Origin: Chitinophagaceae bacterium
Lineage (GTDB): Bacteria > Bacteroidota > Bacteroidia > Chitinophagales > Chitinophagaceae
Assembly (NCBI GenBank): GCA_947454715.1
Contig: CANGMZ010000025.1
Span: 1 to 34,213 of the forward strand
Direction of reading: 5' to 3'
DNA: 34,213 bases
Shown one piece after another: positions 8,468 through 15,926 of the stretch. Under the pieces are notes generated by a model, which was not told the DNA's origin, ran no database searches, and was given only the letters and a program-made list of their open reading frames with translations. Positions within the stretch are counted from its first letter, which is position 1, and every line of letters starts with the position of its first letter. The position numbers and the translations under genes were made by a program.

Positions 8468-9724
8468 ATGAACCCAAAGAAAATAGAAACTAAAGTAATT
8501 ATTATAGGAGCCGGTCCTGCGGGATCGGCTACCTCTATTTTCCTGTCTAAGTATCAAATTCCACATATTGTTCTTGAAAAGGACCTCTTCCCGCGCGATA
8601 AAATTTGTGGCGATGCCTGTAGTGGTAGAACTGCATTAGTAATAGAACGGGCAAATCCGGAATGGCTAAAGGAGTTATTGGCAGGTGGGGAGCAACACTT
8701 ACCATCATGGGGAATGAAGATTGTAGCACCGAATGGCAAGGCACTTGCAATCCCGTTTACAAACGACCGTAGCAAGGAGAATGAAAGGATATGTTTTACC
8801 TCTCCGCGTTTGGTTTTTGATAATTTTCTATTTGAAAAGACGACATCAGCTTATTGTACCGTTTTTCAAGAAGCTATAATACGTTCTGTTGAAAGATCAG
8901 GCAATAAAGTAATTGTAAGAGCAACTGTCGATAATACTGATTACGAATACTCAGCTCCCATGATTGTGGGGGCGGATGGAGATAAAAGCATTGTGCGCAA
9001 GCAATTCTTATCGGCTAATGAGTTAAGTAAATCTTATGCTGTTGGCTTAAGGGGGTATTATCATGGAGTCGCGGGTACAGCACCGGATAATAATCTCGAG
9101 CTATTCTTTCTTCCAGAACTCATGCCCAGTTATTTATGGATATTCCCACTACCCAATGGTCGAGCCAATGTAGGTGTAGGTATTGCATCTGCGCAGCTTA
9201 GGGAGCAAAAGATTAACCTTAGGGAGCAAATGCTGAATGCCATAAAAAATAACCCTCAGTTAGCACCACGTTTTGTTAATGCACAACTTGAAGATAAAAT
9301 AAAAGGGTGGGGACTACCTTTGGCGTTACAGCCTGAACAAATGTCGGGTCATAATTTTATACTTACCGGAGATGCTGCCGGGCTCATAGACCCATTCACG
9401 GGAGAAGGTATAGGTAATGCGTTGTATAGTGGTATGCTTGCTGCAGATGCTATAAAAACAGCAATAGACAGTAATGATTATTCAGCAACATACTTTGCTG
9501 CAAAATATGACCAGGTCTTTTATGAACGGTTAGGATTTGAACTCAAGGTAAGCGCAAAAATGCGGGGTATGTGTAAATATCCAAGACTCCTCAATATGTT
9601 AGTGAATAAGGCACATAAGAGTAAGACATTTAGCAAGGCAATGACCTCATTGTTTACAGATGTTGAGGCCCGTAGGCAGTTCAGCAAACCTTCATTTTAC
9701 TTGAAGGTTTTACTGAACAGATAA
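8468..9724 (+). CDS. FAD-dependent oxidoreductase, geranylgeranyl reductase family
   Basis: This 418-residue flavoprotein has an N-terminal dinucleotide-binding motif GAGPAG at residues 14-19, the ExDxxPRDKICGD segment near 37-48 typical of geranylgeranyl-reductase-like enzymes, the VGADGDKSIVR motif near 165, and the FAD-ribityl motif TGDAAGLIDPFTGEGIG near 300. Members reduce isoprenoid double bonds or act as halogenase-like and lipid-modifying oxidoreductases; the substrate here cannot be inferred. It is probably the last gene of an operon with the nitroreductase and the receiver-like gene. A TATATTTA element (one mismatch to the -7 box) ends 9 bases before the ATG and could give independent initiation. 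It converges with rimO with only 24 bases between stops. Confidence 0.9.
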   Translation: MNPKKIETKVIIIGAGPAGSATSIFLSKYQIPHIVLEKDLFPRDKICGDACSGRTALVIERANPEWLKELLAGGEQHLPSWGMKIVAPNGKALAIPFTNDRSKENERICFTSPRLVFDNFLFEKTTSAYCTVFQEAIIRSVERSGNKVIVRATVDNTDYEYSAPMIVGADGDKSIVRKQFLSANELSKSYAVGLRGYYHGVAGTAPDNNLELFFLPELMPSYLWIFPLPNGRANVGVGIASAQLREQKINLREQMLNAIKNNPQLAPRFVNAQLEDKIKGWGLPLALQPEQMSGHNFILTGDAAGLIDPFTGEGIGNALYSGMLAADAIKTAIDSNDYSATYFAAKYDQVFYERLGFELKVSAKMRGMCKYPRLLNMLVNKAHKSKTFSKAMTSLFTDVEARRQFSKPSFYLKVLLNR

Positions 9725-9748
9725 TTGGGGTACATTCTAATATTAAAA

Positions 9749-11056
9749 TTAAACTACTTCTCCTTCCAGATCGTAATCGTAAGCCTTTGTAATACGTACA
9801 TTCACAAAATCACCTATAGGTAATGCTTTTTTGCTATCTATTACTACCTCGTTATCTACCTCAACACTATCAAACTCTGTACGAGCCAAATAACGGCCGG
9901 CTTCTTTCTTATCAATGATTACTTTAAATACTTTACCTACTTTTTCTTGATTCTTCTCTAACGAAATTTCCTGCTGCACTTCCATTATTTCCTGTGCACG
10001 TTCTTCTTTTTCTTCAGCAGGAATGTTGTCTGTTAATCCGTATGCAGAGGTGTTTTCTTCATGTGAATAGGTAAAGATACCAACACGGTCCAGACGTTCC
10101 TCTTCGAGGAAGTTCTTCAAATCCTCTACATCATCGCGTGTTTCTCCCGGGAAACCGGTAATCAATGTAGTACGAATGCAGATACCCGGAACACGATCGC
10201 GAACATTAGCCAAAAGTTCGGTGATATCTTTACGAGTTATCTGACGCTTCATAGCAGTGAGCATGTTGTCAGATATGTGCTGCAATGGCATATCGAGATA
10301 ATTGCAAATATTATCTCTTTCGCGCATTACATCAAGAATATCGAGCGGGAATTTATGCGGGTATGCATAATGTAATCTGATCCATGTAAGACCCGGTACA
10401 TCACTCAGGTGTTTCAATAACTCAGATAATGCCCGTTTTTTATAAATATCAAGACCATAATAAGTAAGCTCCTGAGCAATAAGCATGATTTCTTTCACGC
10501 CCATGCTGACCAATTTCTTAGCTTCGGCTACTACTTCTTCTATTGTTTTTGATACATGCTGACCACGCATCAATGGTATTGCACAGAATGAGCAAGTGCG
10601 GTTGCAGCCTTCAGATATTTTCAGGTAAGCATAATGCTTGGGTGTGGCCAGCAATCTTTCACCTATCAATTCAGCTTTATAATCTGCATTGAATTGTTTC
10701 ATCATCAATGGCAATTCCATTGTACCAAACCATGCATCAACCTCAGGTATTTCATTCATCAGGTCGTTACGATAGCGTTCGCTAAGGCAACCTGTTACAT
10801 ATACTTTATCGAGTTTACCACTGCGTTTCAGGTCTACCTGTTCCAGAATGGTATTTACGCTTTCTTCTTTTGCTTTATCAATAAAGCCACAGGTATTTAC
10901 TACCACAATATTGTGGTCTAGTTTACGGTTTTCATGCACAACGCTTATACCATTGGCATTCAGTTGACCGCTAAACACCTCGCTGTCCACCATATTCTTG
11001 GAGCAACCCAGTGTTATAATATTTACCTTATCCTGTTTTAGTTTTTTAGTTTTCAA
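9749..11056 (-). CDS. rimO: Ribosomal protein S12 methylthiotransferase RimO
   Basis: This radical-SAM enzyme adds a methylthio group to the conserved Asp of ribosomal protein S12. It has 435 residues: an N-terminal MTTase domain with cluster cysteines C18, C56 and C90 (first motif ITLGCSKNMVDSE); a radical-SAM core with CxxxCxxC at C151, C155 and C158; and a C-terminal TRAM-type domain. The start is TTG at 11056, giving MKTKKLKQDKVNIITLG; no ATG lies in frame between the upstream stop and the conserved N-terminus. It is 45 bases downstream of der in the same frame with no intervening stop, and no promoter box or hairpin separates them, so the pair is probably one transcript. Confidence 0.97.
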   Translation of the reverse strand: MKTKKLKQDKVNIITLGCSKNMVDSEVFSGQLNANGISVVHENRKLDHNIVVVNTCGFIDKAKEESVNTILEQVDLKRSGKLDKVYVTGCLSERYRNDLMNEIPEVDAWFGTMELPLMMKQFNADYKAELIGERLLATPKHYAYLKISEGCNRTCSFCAIPLMRGQHVSKTIEEVVAEAKKLVSMGVKEIMLIAQELTYYGLDIYKKRALSELLKHLSDVPGLTWIRLHYAYPHKFPLDILDVMRERDNICNYLDMPLQHISDNMLTAMKRQITRKDITELLANVRDRVPGICIRTTLITGFPGETRDDVEDLKNFLEEERLDRVGIFTYSHEENTSAYGLTDNIPAEEKEERAQEIMEVQQEISLEKNQEKVGKVFKVIIDKKEAGRYLARTEFDSVEVDNEVVIDSKKALPIGDFVNVRITKAYDYDLEGEVV

Positions 11057-11101
11057 GCTGCTATTTTTTACAACTAACGTAGTATTACTACTATTTATAC
11101 A

Positions 11102-12427
11102 TTATTTCTGCCTCATAAATATACGAACCGGTACACCACTGAAACTAAAATGGCTACGGATCTTATTTTCAAGGAAATTTTTATATGGTTCTTTTATTGA
11201 ATCCGGGTGATTGCAATAGAAAGCAAATGAAGGAACGTGAGTAGGTACCTGCTGCACGAACTTGATTTTCACAGAATACCCGCGAGTCATTGGTGGTGGG
11301 AAATTCTCAATTTCTTTCAGCATTACTTCGTTCAATACAGAAGTTGTGACACGTCTTGTACGGTTTTCAAATACTTCCAATGCTTTTTCCATTCCCTGGA
11401 AAATACGTAGTTTCTCAGATGCAGATATAAATATAACCGGGAAGTCGGTAAAAGGAGCCATGCGCTCTTTCAACATTTTCTCGTAATCACGTGCCGTATT
11501 AGTTTCTTTAGGAACAACATCCCATTTATTCACTAAAACGACAATACCCTTACCTTTTCTTGTTGCCAAACTGAAGATACTTACATCTTGAGCAGTAACG
11601 CCTACACTTGCATCAATCAGCATCATACAAACATCAGCCTCATCCATTGCACGAATGGCACGAATAACGGAGTAAAACTCCAGATCTTCATGAACATTCT
11701 TCTTTTTACGGATACCCGCAGTATCAATCAGCATGAATTCTTTGCCAAACAGCTTGTAATGCGTATGAATTGTATCGCGGGTAGTACCGGCAATATCAGA
11801 AACTATTGTACGTTCTTGGTTAATCAATGCATTCAAAAGGGTAGACTTACCCGCATTTGGCTGACCTATGATCGCAAACTTGGCAACAGGGTTACCTTCT
11901 TTATCCAAAACTTCCTGATCTGCATCGTCTTCTTTGATGTAGGTCACCAATTCATCGAGCAATTCACCACCTCCGCTACCGGAGATAGAAGATATCATAA
12001 AGGTTTTATCAAAGCCTAAAGAATAGAATTCGGTAGCGTAAAGAGCTCTCTCTGCATTGTCTACTTTATTTACTACCAGCAAAACAGGCTTGGTAGAGCG
12101 GCGCATCAGGTCTGCCATATCTTGGTCTTGACCGGTGATGCCCGTAGTGGTATCTACTACAAATAGTATTAAATCAGCTTCATCTACTGCTATATGTACC
12201 TGCTTGCGTATTTCACGCTCAAACACATCTTCTGATCTTGAAACGAATCCGCCAGTGTCAATTACGTTAAAGGTTTTCCCGTTCCAGTCGGCAATACCGT
12301 ACTGGCGGTCGCGGGTAACACCACTCACATCATCAACTATAGCCTTGCGCTGTTCCAACAAGCGATTGAATAAAGTTGACTTGCCCACATTGGGTCTTCC
12401 CACTATTGCAACTGTAAAACCAGACAT
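11102..12427 (-). CDS. der: Ribosome biogenesis GTPase Der (EngA)
   Basis: This essential double-domain GTPase acts in 50S ribosomal subunit maturation. Its 441 residues hold two G domains in tandem: the first with P-loop GRPNVGKST (residues 10-18), DTGG (57-60) and NKVD (120-123); the second with GQPNAGKST (188-196), DTAG (235-238) and a later NKWD; then a C-terminal KH-like domain with basic end FMRQK. The length and arrangement are standard. The start codon at 12427 follows a perfect -7 box by 25 bases. rimO follows in the same direction. Confidence 0.98.
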   Translation of the reverse strand: MSGFTVAIVGRPNVGKSTLFNRLLEQRKAIVDDVSGVTRDRQYGIADWNGKTFNVIDTGGFVSRSEDVFEREIRKQVHIAVDEADLILFVVDTTTGITGQDQDMADLMRRSTKPVLLVVNKVDNAERALYATEFYSLGFDKTFMISSISGSGGGELLDELVTYIKEDDADQEVLDKEGNPVAKFAIIGQPNAGKSTLLNALINQERTIVSDIAGTTRDTIHTHYKLFGKEFMLIDTAGIRKKKNVHEDLEFYSVIRAIRAMDEADVCMMLIDASVGVTAQDVSIFSLATRKGKGIVVLVNKWDVVPKETNTARDYEKMLKERMAPFTDFPVIFISASEKLRIFQGMEKALEVFENRTRRVTTSVLNEVMLKEIENFPPPMTRGYSVKIKFVQQVPTHVPSFAFYCNHPDSIKEPYKNFLENKIRSHFSFSGVPVRIFMRQK

Positions 12428-12452
12428 TTATATTAATTTTAATTTAGGGGTG

Positions 12453-12460
12453 CAAAGGTA
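12453..12460 (-). promoter_or_regulatory. -7 promoter box for der-rimO
   Basis: The minus strand reads TACCTTTG, a perfect TAnnTTTG match, 25 bases before the der start codon. The -33 element is not recognisable. Confidence 0.55.
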
Positions 12461-12613
12461 AGGTTTAAAAATGGCATTAAATATCGCATTAAGGTTTTAT
12501 TGTGAATATCTGACACTTGTTAATAGCTATTCCTTCAATTGTATCAAATATTCACCCAAAAAGGGCAGATTATACGATCATTTTTGATAAAGATGTGCGT
12601 ATATGTGGTTGTT

Positions 12614-13504
12614 TTAATTGATATTGGTAAATAACTTATCAATAAACAGACAATGCGCATCAGGTATCTTTGAATAGGCATATTCAATAATCAGCCCTGA
12701 TATTTTTATCTGCTCACCATTTTTGAAGACAATCTCGGTAATGTTTAATCTGGACCAAATTTGCTTAGAGCTCTTAGTGCGGTATATGTTTATATGATCA
12801 ATGTCCTGTTTGTTATATGTCTTATTTACATTGTTAGTGCCAAATGTAAATTCATCTTTTCCTTTAGAAAGTTCAAGAAATTGATCTTTTGCATAGTTGA
12901 GGTGGTTAAAATAGATCATCCACCCCTTTATGACCATAAATGCTAGTGCACTACTTGTTACAGCAGACAGCACCATTGCAAATATCATAGCTGGTTTTTT
13001 GCCTTCTTGAAAACCTGCTGATAGGACTAATGCAGTTAAGAATGTAGCTGCAACAGGTAAAATACTAAACAGAGCCAATGATGCCGTAAAGCTGCCGGTT
13101 TTAACTCTATAAATAAATTGAGCGGTGATAAAATGTCGCTCTGCATGGTAAACATGATTGGTTTCAAAAGTTGTCTCGTCGAGTGTGTTTTCGCAGAACT
13201 GAGTAATAACAGCTGTGCAATCTTCCAAATGTTCTACGTGTGTTTTTAAAGATTTCCCATCACTATTAAGTAGATATATGCTGAATTTATCGTGATAGTA
13301 ATGGCTGATTTTGAGTATAGCATTATCTCCCCGCTCTATACTTACTGATGGGGCAGTGAGACTTACCGCCACCAAATGACATTGCTGCAACCAGGGGTAA
13401 TTGTTGACCAAGTTTATTATCTCGCTGACACTACGCTCTCTGATATCGGTAAACTCACCGGTTTCATAGTTTTTGTATTGCACTTTAGACAGGAGCATGA
13501 TCAT
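12614..13504 (-). CDS. Membrane protein of unknown function with C-terminal PH-like region
   Basis: This 296-residue protein is not recognised. A soluble N-terminal part of about 130 residues is followed by two adjacent hydrophobic segments (roughly 136-160 and 170-196), then a soluble C-terminal part (about 210-290) with alternating strands and a final helix, resembling small PH-like domains fused to membrane segments. The general plan, two or more membrane segments with a beta-rich domain, is similar to the protein at 26923-27690, although no sequence identity is obvious. The start could be the ATG at 13504 or the second ATG two codons later. It is separated from its upstream neighbour by a long perfect hairpin, so it probably has its own promoter; an imperfect TATCTTCG lies upstream. 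Confidence 0.75.
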   Translation of the reverse strand: MIMLLSKVQYKNYETGEFTDIRERSVSEIINLVNNYPWLQQCHLVAVSLTAPSVSIERGDNAILKISHYYHDKFSIYLLNSDGKSLKTHVEHLEDCTAVITQFCENTLDETTFETNHVYHAERHFITAQFIYRVKTGSFTASLALFSILPVAATFLTALVLSAGFQEGKKPAMIFAMVLSAVTSSALAFMVIKGWMIYFNHLNYAKDQFLELSKGKDEFTFGTNNVNKTYNKQDIDHINIYRTKSSKQIWSRLNITEIVFKNGEQIKISGLIIEYAYSKIPDAHCLFIDKLFTNIN

Positions 13505-13593
13505 GTAGTTGTTTTGTGCGAAGATAATTTGAATGGGTAAGTAGTAGTGTATTAAATGAATATTATTGCATTGAATTCATTTCGGGTAATGTC

Positions 13594-13639
13594 ATAAAAA
13601 TGATACAAGACGACCAAAGTCGTCTTGTATCATTTTTAT
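13594..13639 (-). terminator. Strong 21-bp terminator hairpin
   Basis: There is a perfect 21-bp stem (13594-13614 with 13619-13639) with a 4-base loop. It lies 26 bases beyond the stop of the 102-residue gene. The stem base is an A-run paired to a T-run, giving a U-rich exit in either direction. It separates the kynA block from the downstream membrane-protein gene. Confidence 0.85.
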
Positions 13640-13665
13640 TTGAATATTTTGTATAAGATTAAGTG

Positions 13666-13974
13666 TTAACTTTTTACCCATTCTATACGTTCCAGCAATT
13701 GCTGGTAAGAAGTTTCTGAAGAGATACCGTAGCCAGTTACCAACACGCCTTTTACTCCTTCTCTTGATATGAGTGCATAAACCGATGCTTCTTCATCGGG
13801 GTCGGAGTCACCTTCGTATCGATACAGGTCTACAATATGTAGCTCTTCGGGCATGTAAAGACCGCCATTGTGTGCAATACCATCGCCTTGAAGCCTGAAA
13901 TCCGTATTAAATCCCTGTTTCCTGAACTCGGCAAGCGCTTCTGCTACTGTGCCGTAATGAACTTTTCTTTCCAT
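13666..13974 (-). CDS. Conserved small protein, often labelled phosphoribosylpyrophosphate synthetase
   Basis: The protein has 102 residues, is acidic, soluble and without a signal. It matches from memory a small family common in Bacteroidota (start YGTVAEALAEFRKQGF, centre IVDLYRYEGDSDPDEEAS, end KGVLVTGYGI) that is frequently labelled phosphoribosylpyrophosphate synthetase. It is far too short for that roughly 300-residue enzyme and shows no PRPP-binding loop, so the label should not be trusted. Function is unknown. It lies 57 bases downstream of kynA in the same direction and ends before a strong terminator, so it may be the last gene of a kynA transcript; a TAACTTTA element (one mismatch to the -7 box) upstream could also serve it alone. 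Confidence 0.85.
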   Translation of the reverse strand: MERKVHYGTVAEALAEFRKQGFNTDFRLQGDGIAHNGGLYMPEELHIVDLYRYEGDSDPDEEASVYALISREGVKGVLVTGYGISSETSYQQLLERIEWVKS

Positions 13975-14031
13975 GTTGCAGTGTTTAGTGATATACTAAA
14001 GTTACAAATTTCTTTTCAAGCTCCTTACTGC

Positions 14032-15063
14032 TTATTTTGAAAAACCCAAGTCCTTTACAAGTGCATCAGGTAGTGTTGGTAACATATTTCTTGGCAGTAA
14101 GAATGAAGTCAGTTCTGCCATTTCTTTAAAAATGTAATGACTATCGGCTGCACCACGCAGATACTCTGCACCTGTGCTACCTCCTGTGCCGGCGCGCTTA
14201 CCTATAGTACGTTGCACCATGTGTATATGTCTGTGACGCCACATGCTCAATTCCTGATCTATAGCTAATAGTGTGCTGAGTAGTTCATAAGGCAATTGAA
14301 GTAGCGGATGATCTCGGTACAACATAATAAACAGTGCGTTTCGGCTGGCATTTGCACTAAACGATCTGCCTTCTGGATATTCTGCTTCGTTAGTAAACAA
14401 CATATCAAAAGTTTTCATGTTCTGCATTTCTCCTTCACTCAGGCTGTTTTTGTATGCATCGCGGTAGTTATTCCAGAATGAGCCGGTATTGTTATCCCAG
14501 TATTCCGGATTATTTACAAATGGCATACGTTCCAGCCATTGATTGAGCAGGGTAAGTAGTGATACTTCACTTTCTGCGTCTTTAACACGCTGCACATCTT
14601 CAGGTGTTAATTGTGATAAATAATATGCTTTACCATGACGGTTGTCGTATTTAAGACCAAGTGTAGCTTCAATCATTTTGAATTGAATACTCTGAAAACC
14701 GGATGCCGGACGAAGCAAATCGCGGAAATCGAGGAAGTCGAGTGGGGTCATTGTTTCAATGATACCCATTTGGGTAACTGTTAATTCCAGAATGCTGATC
14801 ACCCTTTTCAGGCGATGTACACTATTATATATATCCGGTGTGTTATCGTGAATATTTGGCTGCATAAATACTTCGCGAACTACACGCAGTTCATGAAGCA
14901 CTTGTTTGAACCATAACTCATAAGCCTGGTGAATGATGATAAACAACATTTCATCATCTGCCTTTATTCCCTCTTTTGCACTTTCAGGATCTTGGGCGGT
15001 CAATATTTTGTCTAATTGCAGGTATTCACTATAGTAAACCGGCTTACGGTGTTTCATTTCCAT
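14032..15063 (-). CDS. kynA: Tryptophan 2,3-dioxygenase
   Basis: This cytoplasmic haem enzyme cleaves the indole ring of L-tryptophan to N-formylkynurenine, the first step of the kynurenine pathway. Its 343 residues carry YSEYLQLDKIL near the N-terminus, the substrate-site HQAYELWFKQ (H45 probably corresponds to the catalytic-site His of other enzymes), RLKRVISILELTVTQMG, the His cluster WRHRHIHMVQR near 275-285 that should include the haem ligand, and GTGGSTGAEYL near 292-302 that binds the amino-acid group. No other kynurenine-pathway gene is in the window. The start is ATG at 15063 or the in-frame ATG two codons later. A near-consensus TAATTTTC element ends only 4 bases before the ATG. Confidence 0.96.
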   Translation of the reverse strand: MEMKHRKPVYYSEYLQLDKILTAQDPESAKEGIKADDEMLFIIIHQAYELWFKQVLHELRVVREVFMQPNIHDNTPDIYNSVHRLKRVISILELTVTQMGIIETMTPLDFLDFRDLLRPASGFQSIQFKMIEATLGLKYDNRHGKAYYLSQLTPEDVQRVKDAESEVSLLTLLNQWLERMPFVNNPEYWDNNTGSFWNNYRDAYKNSLSEGEMQNMKTFDMLFTNEAEYPEGRSFSANASRNALFIMLYRDHPLLQLPYELLSTLLAIDQELSMWRHRHIHMVQRTIGKRAGTGGSTGAEYLRGAADSHYIFKEMAELTSFLLPRNMLPTLPDALVKDLGFSK

Positions 15064-15067
15064 GGGC

Positions 15068-15075
15068 GAAAATTA
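15068..15075 (-). promoter_or_regulatory. Possible -7 box for kynA
   Basis: The minus strand reads TAATTTTC, one mismatch from TAnnTTTG, 4 bases before the kynA ATG. If real the transcript is leaderless. Confidence 0.3.
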
Positions 15076-15481
15076 CGATAAAAACGCGGATAGGGAAATG
15101 ATTTTGGGAATGAATTTGTGTAGGCTTAATCTAGTCGAATTGAATTAATGGACTACTATTAATAGGTTGTAATTTGTTAATATAATAATCAATTTCAGCT
15201 TAACTTTATTATTAGGAGTAGTATATAAAGTGCAGACTAATATTGATAAGCTGAAAATGGTAGTAGTATTGGTCTTTATTTGTGTAAGTGGCTTTACAAT
15301 GAATTAGGGTTTAAGTTAACAATTGAAATTTATGTTGATTATTCCGATGATAAGAATTGTTATTTGGTTATTAATTATATTCATTTTTGTAGTCCCTAAT
15401 TTTAGTGATATGTAAATATTTTTTTTAATTTTATTGTATAATTCGACATTTTATAGCTTTTAATAACTTTATAAATAGCTA

Positions 15482-15775
15482 ATGGACTTATCTCGCCCGG
15501 CACTTGTTTTACTCTTGACTGAAAATGTTTCCTACATTACTATTATCAGGTATTATCACTATAAATCTTCTATGAGTAAACATTATGCTAAACGGTTTAG
15601 ATTATATAATTTATATCAATTGTATGATCGACTTTTTATAAATTCTATTCCTTCAAAAAAAAGACGCGATTTTTGTCTTTTGCACAATAAATTGACTATT
15701 ACATTTGCTTTATTTATTATTGCTACATTTTTGTTATTTGTATACTCCAATATAATGCATGGGAGTTTAATTTAA
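15482..15775 (+). CDS. Doubtful small membrane protein
   Basis: This is an open frame of 97 codons, or 67 codons from the better-looking ATG at 15572. The shorter version is basic at the N-terminus (many Lys, Arg, Tyr) and ends with a single hydrophobic segment of about 20 residues, so it could be a small tail-anchored protein. Against it: composition as AT-rich as the surrounding non-coding DNA, no family resemblance and no clear promoter box. It is more likely to be chance than real. Confidence 0.2.
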   Translation: MDLSRPALVLLLTENVSYITIIRYYHYKSSMSKHYAKRFRLYNLYQLYDRLFINSIPSKKRRDFCLLHNKLTITFALFIIATFLLFVYSNIMHGSLI

Positions 15776-15890
15776 GGTAACTATTGCTATTGTCTGGTTA
15801 AGTATAATTTTGTTTCTGTTTGTTACTTCCAATCTAAATATCCCCCATTTTATCCTCCTACATAAATTATGACTTTCCATTAGCTTATTG

Positions 15891-15898
15891 TACTTTTG
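15891..15898 (+). promoter_or_regulatory. -7 promoter box for the M13 peptidase
   Basis: TACTTTTG matches TAnnTTTG perfectly, 28 bases before the ATG. No -33 element at 19-21 bases is obvious. Confidence 0.55.
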
Positions 15899-15926
15899 GA
15901 AGGTTTAAAAGTAATTTTTATAATTT

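Larger units (their letters stand above)
15064..15926. other. AT-rich 860-base stretch with no confident gene
   Basis: This is the longest gene-poor region of the window. It contains the kynA upstream region, many A/T runs, one doubtful small open frame (15482-15775), and the promoter box of the M13 peptidase at its right end. No tRNA cloverleaf, long inverted repeat, transposase fragment or protein-like decayed frame was recognised. It may hold an unannotated small RNA or be an eroded region; the sequence alone does not decide. Confidence 0.6.

Noticed and set aside
11588-12019. Plus-strand open frame of 143 codons
   Set aside because: It is fully antisense to the second half of der's first G domain and its neighbourhood, which is conserved coding sequence; no promoter box or family match.
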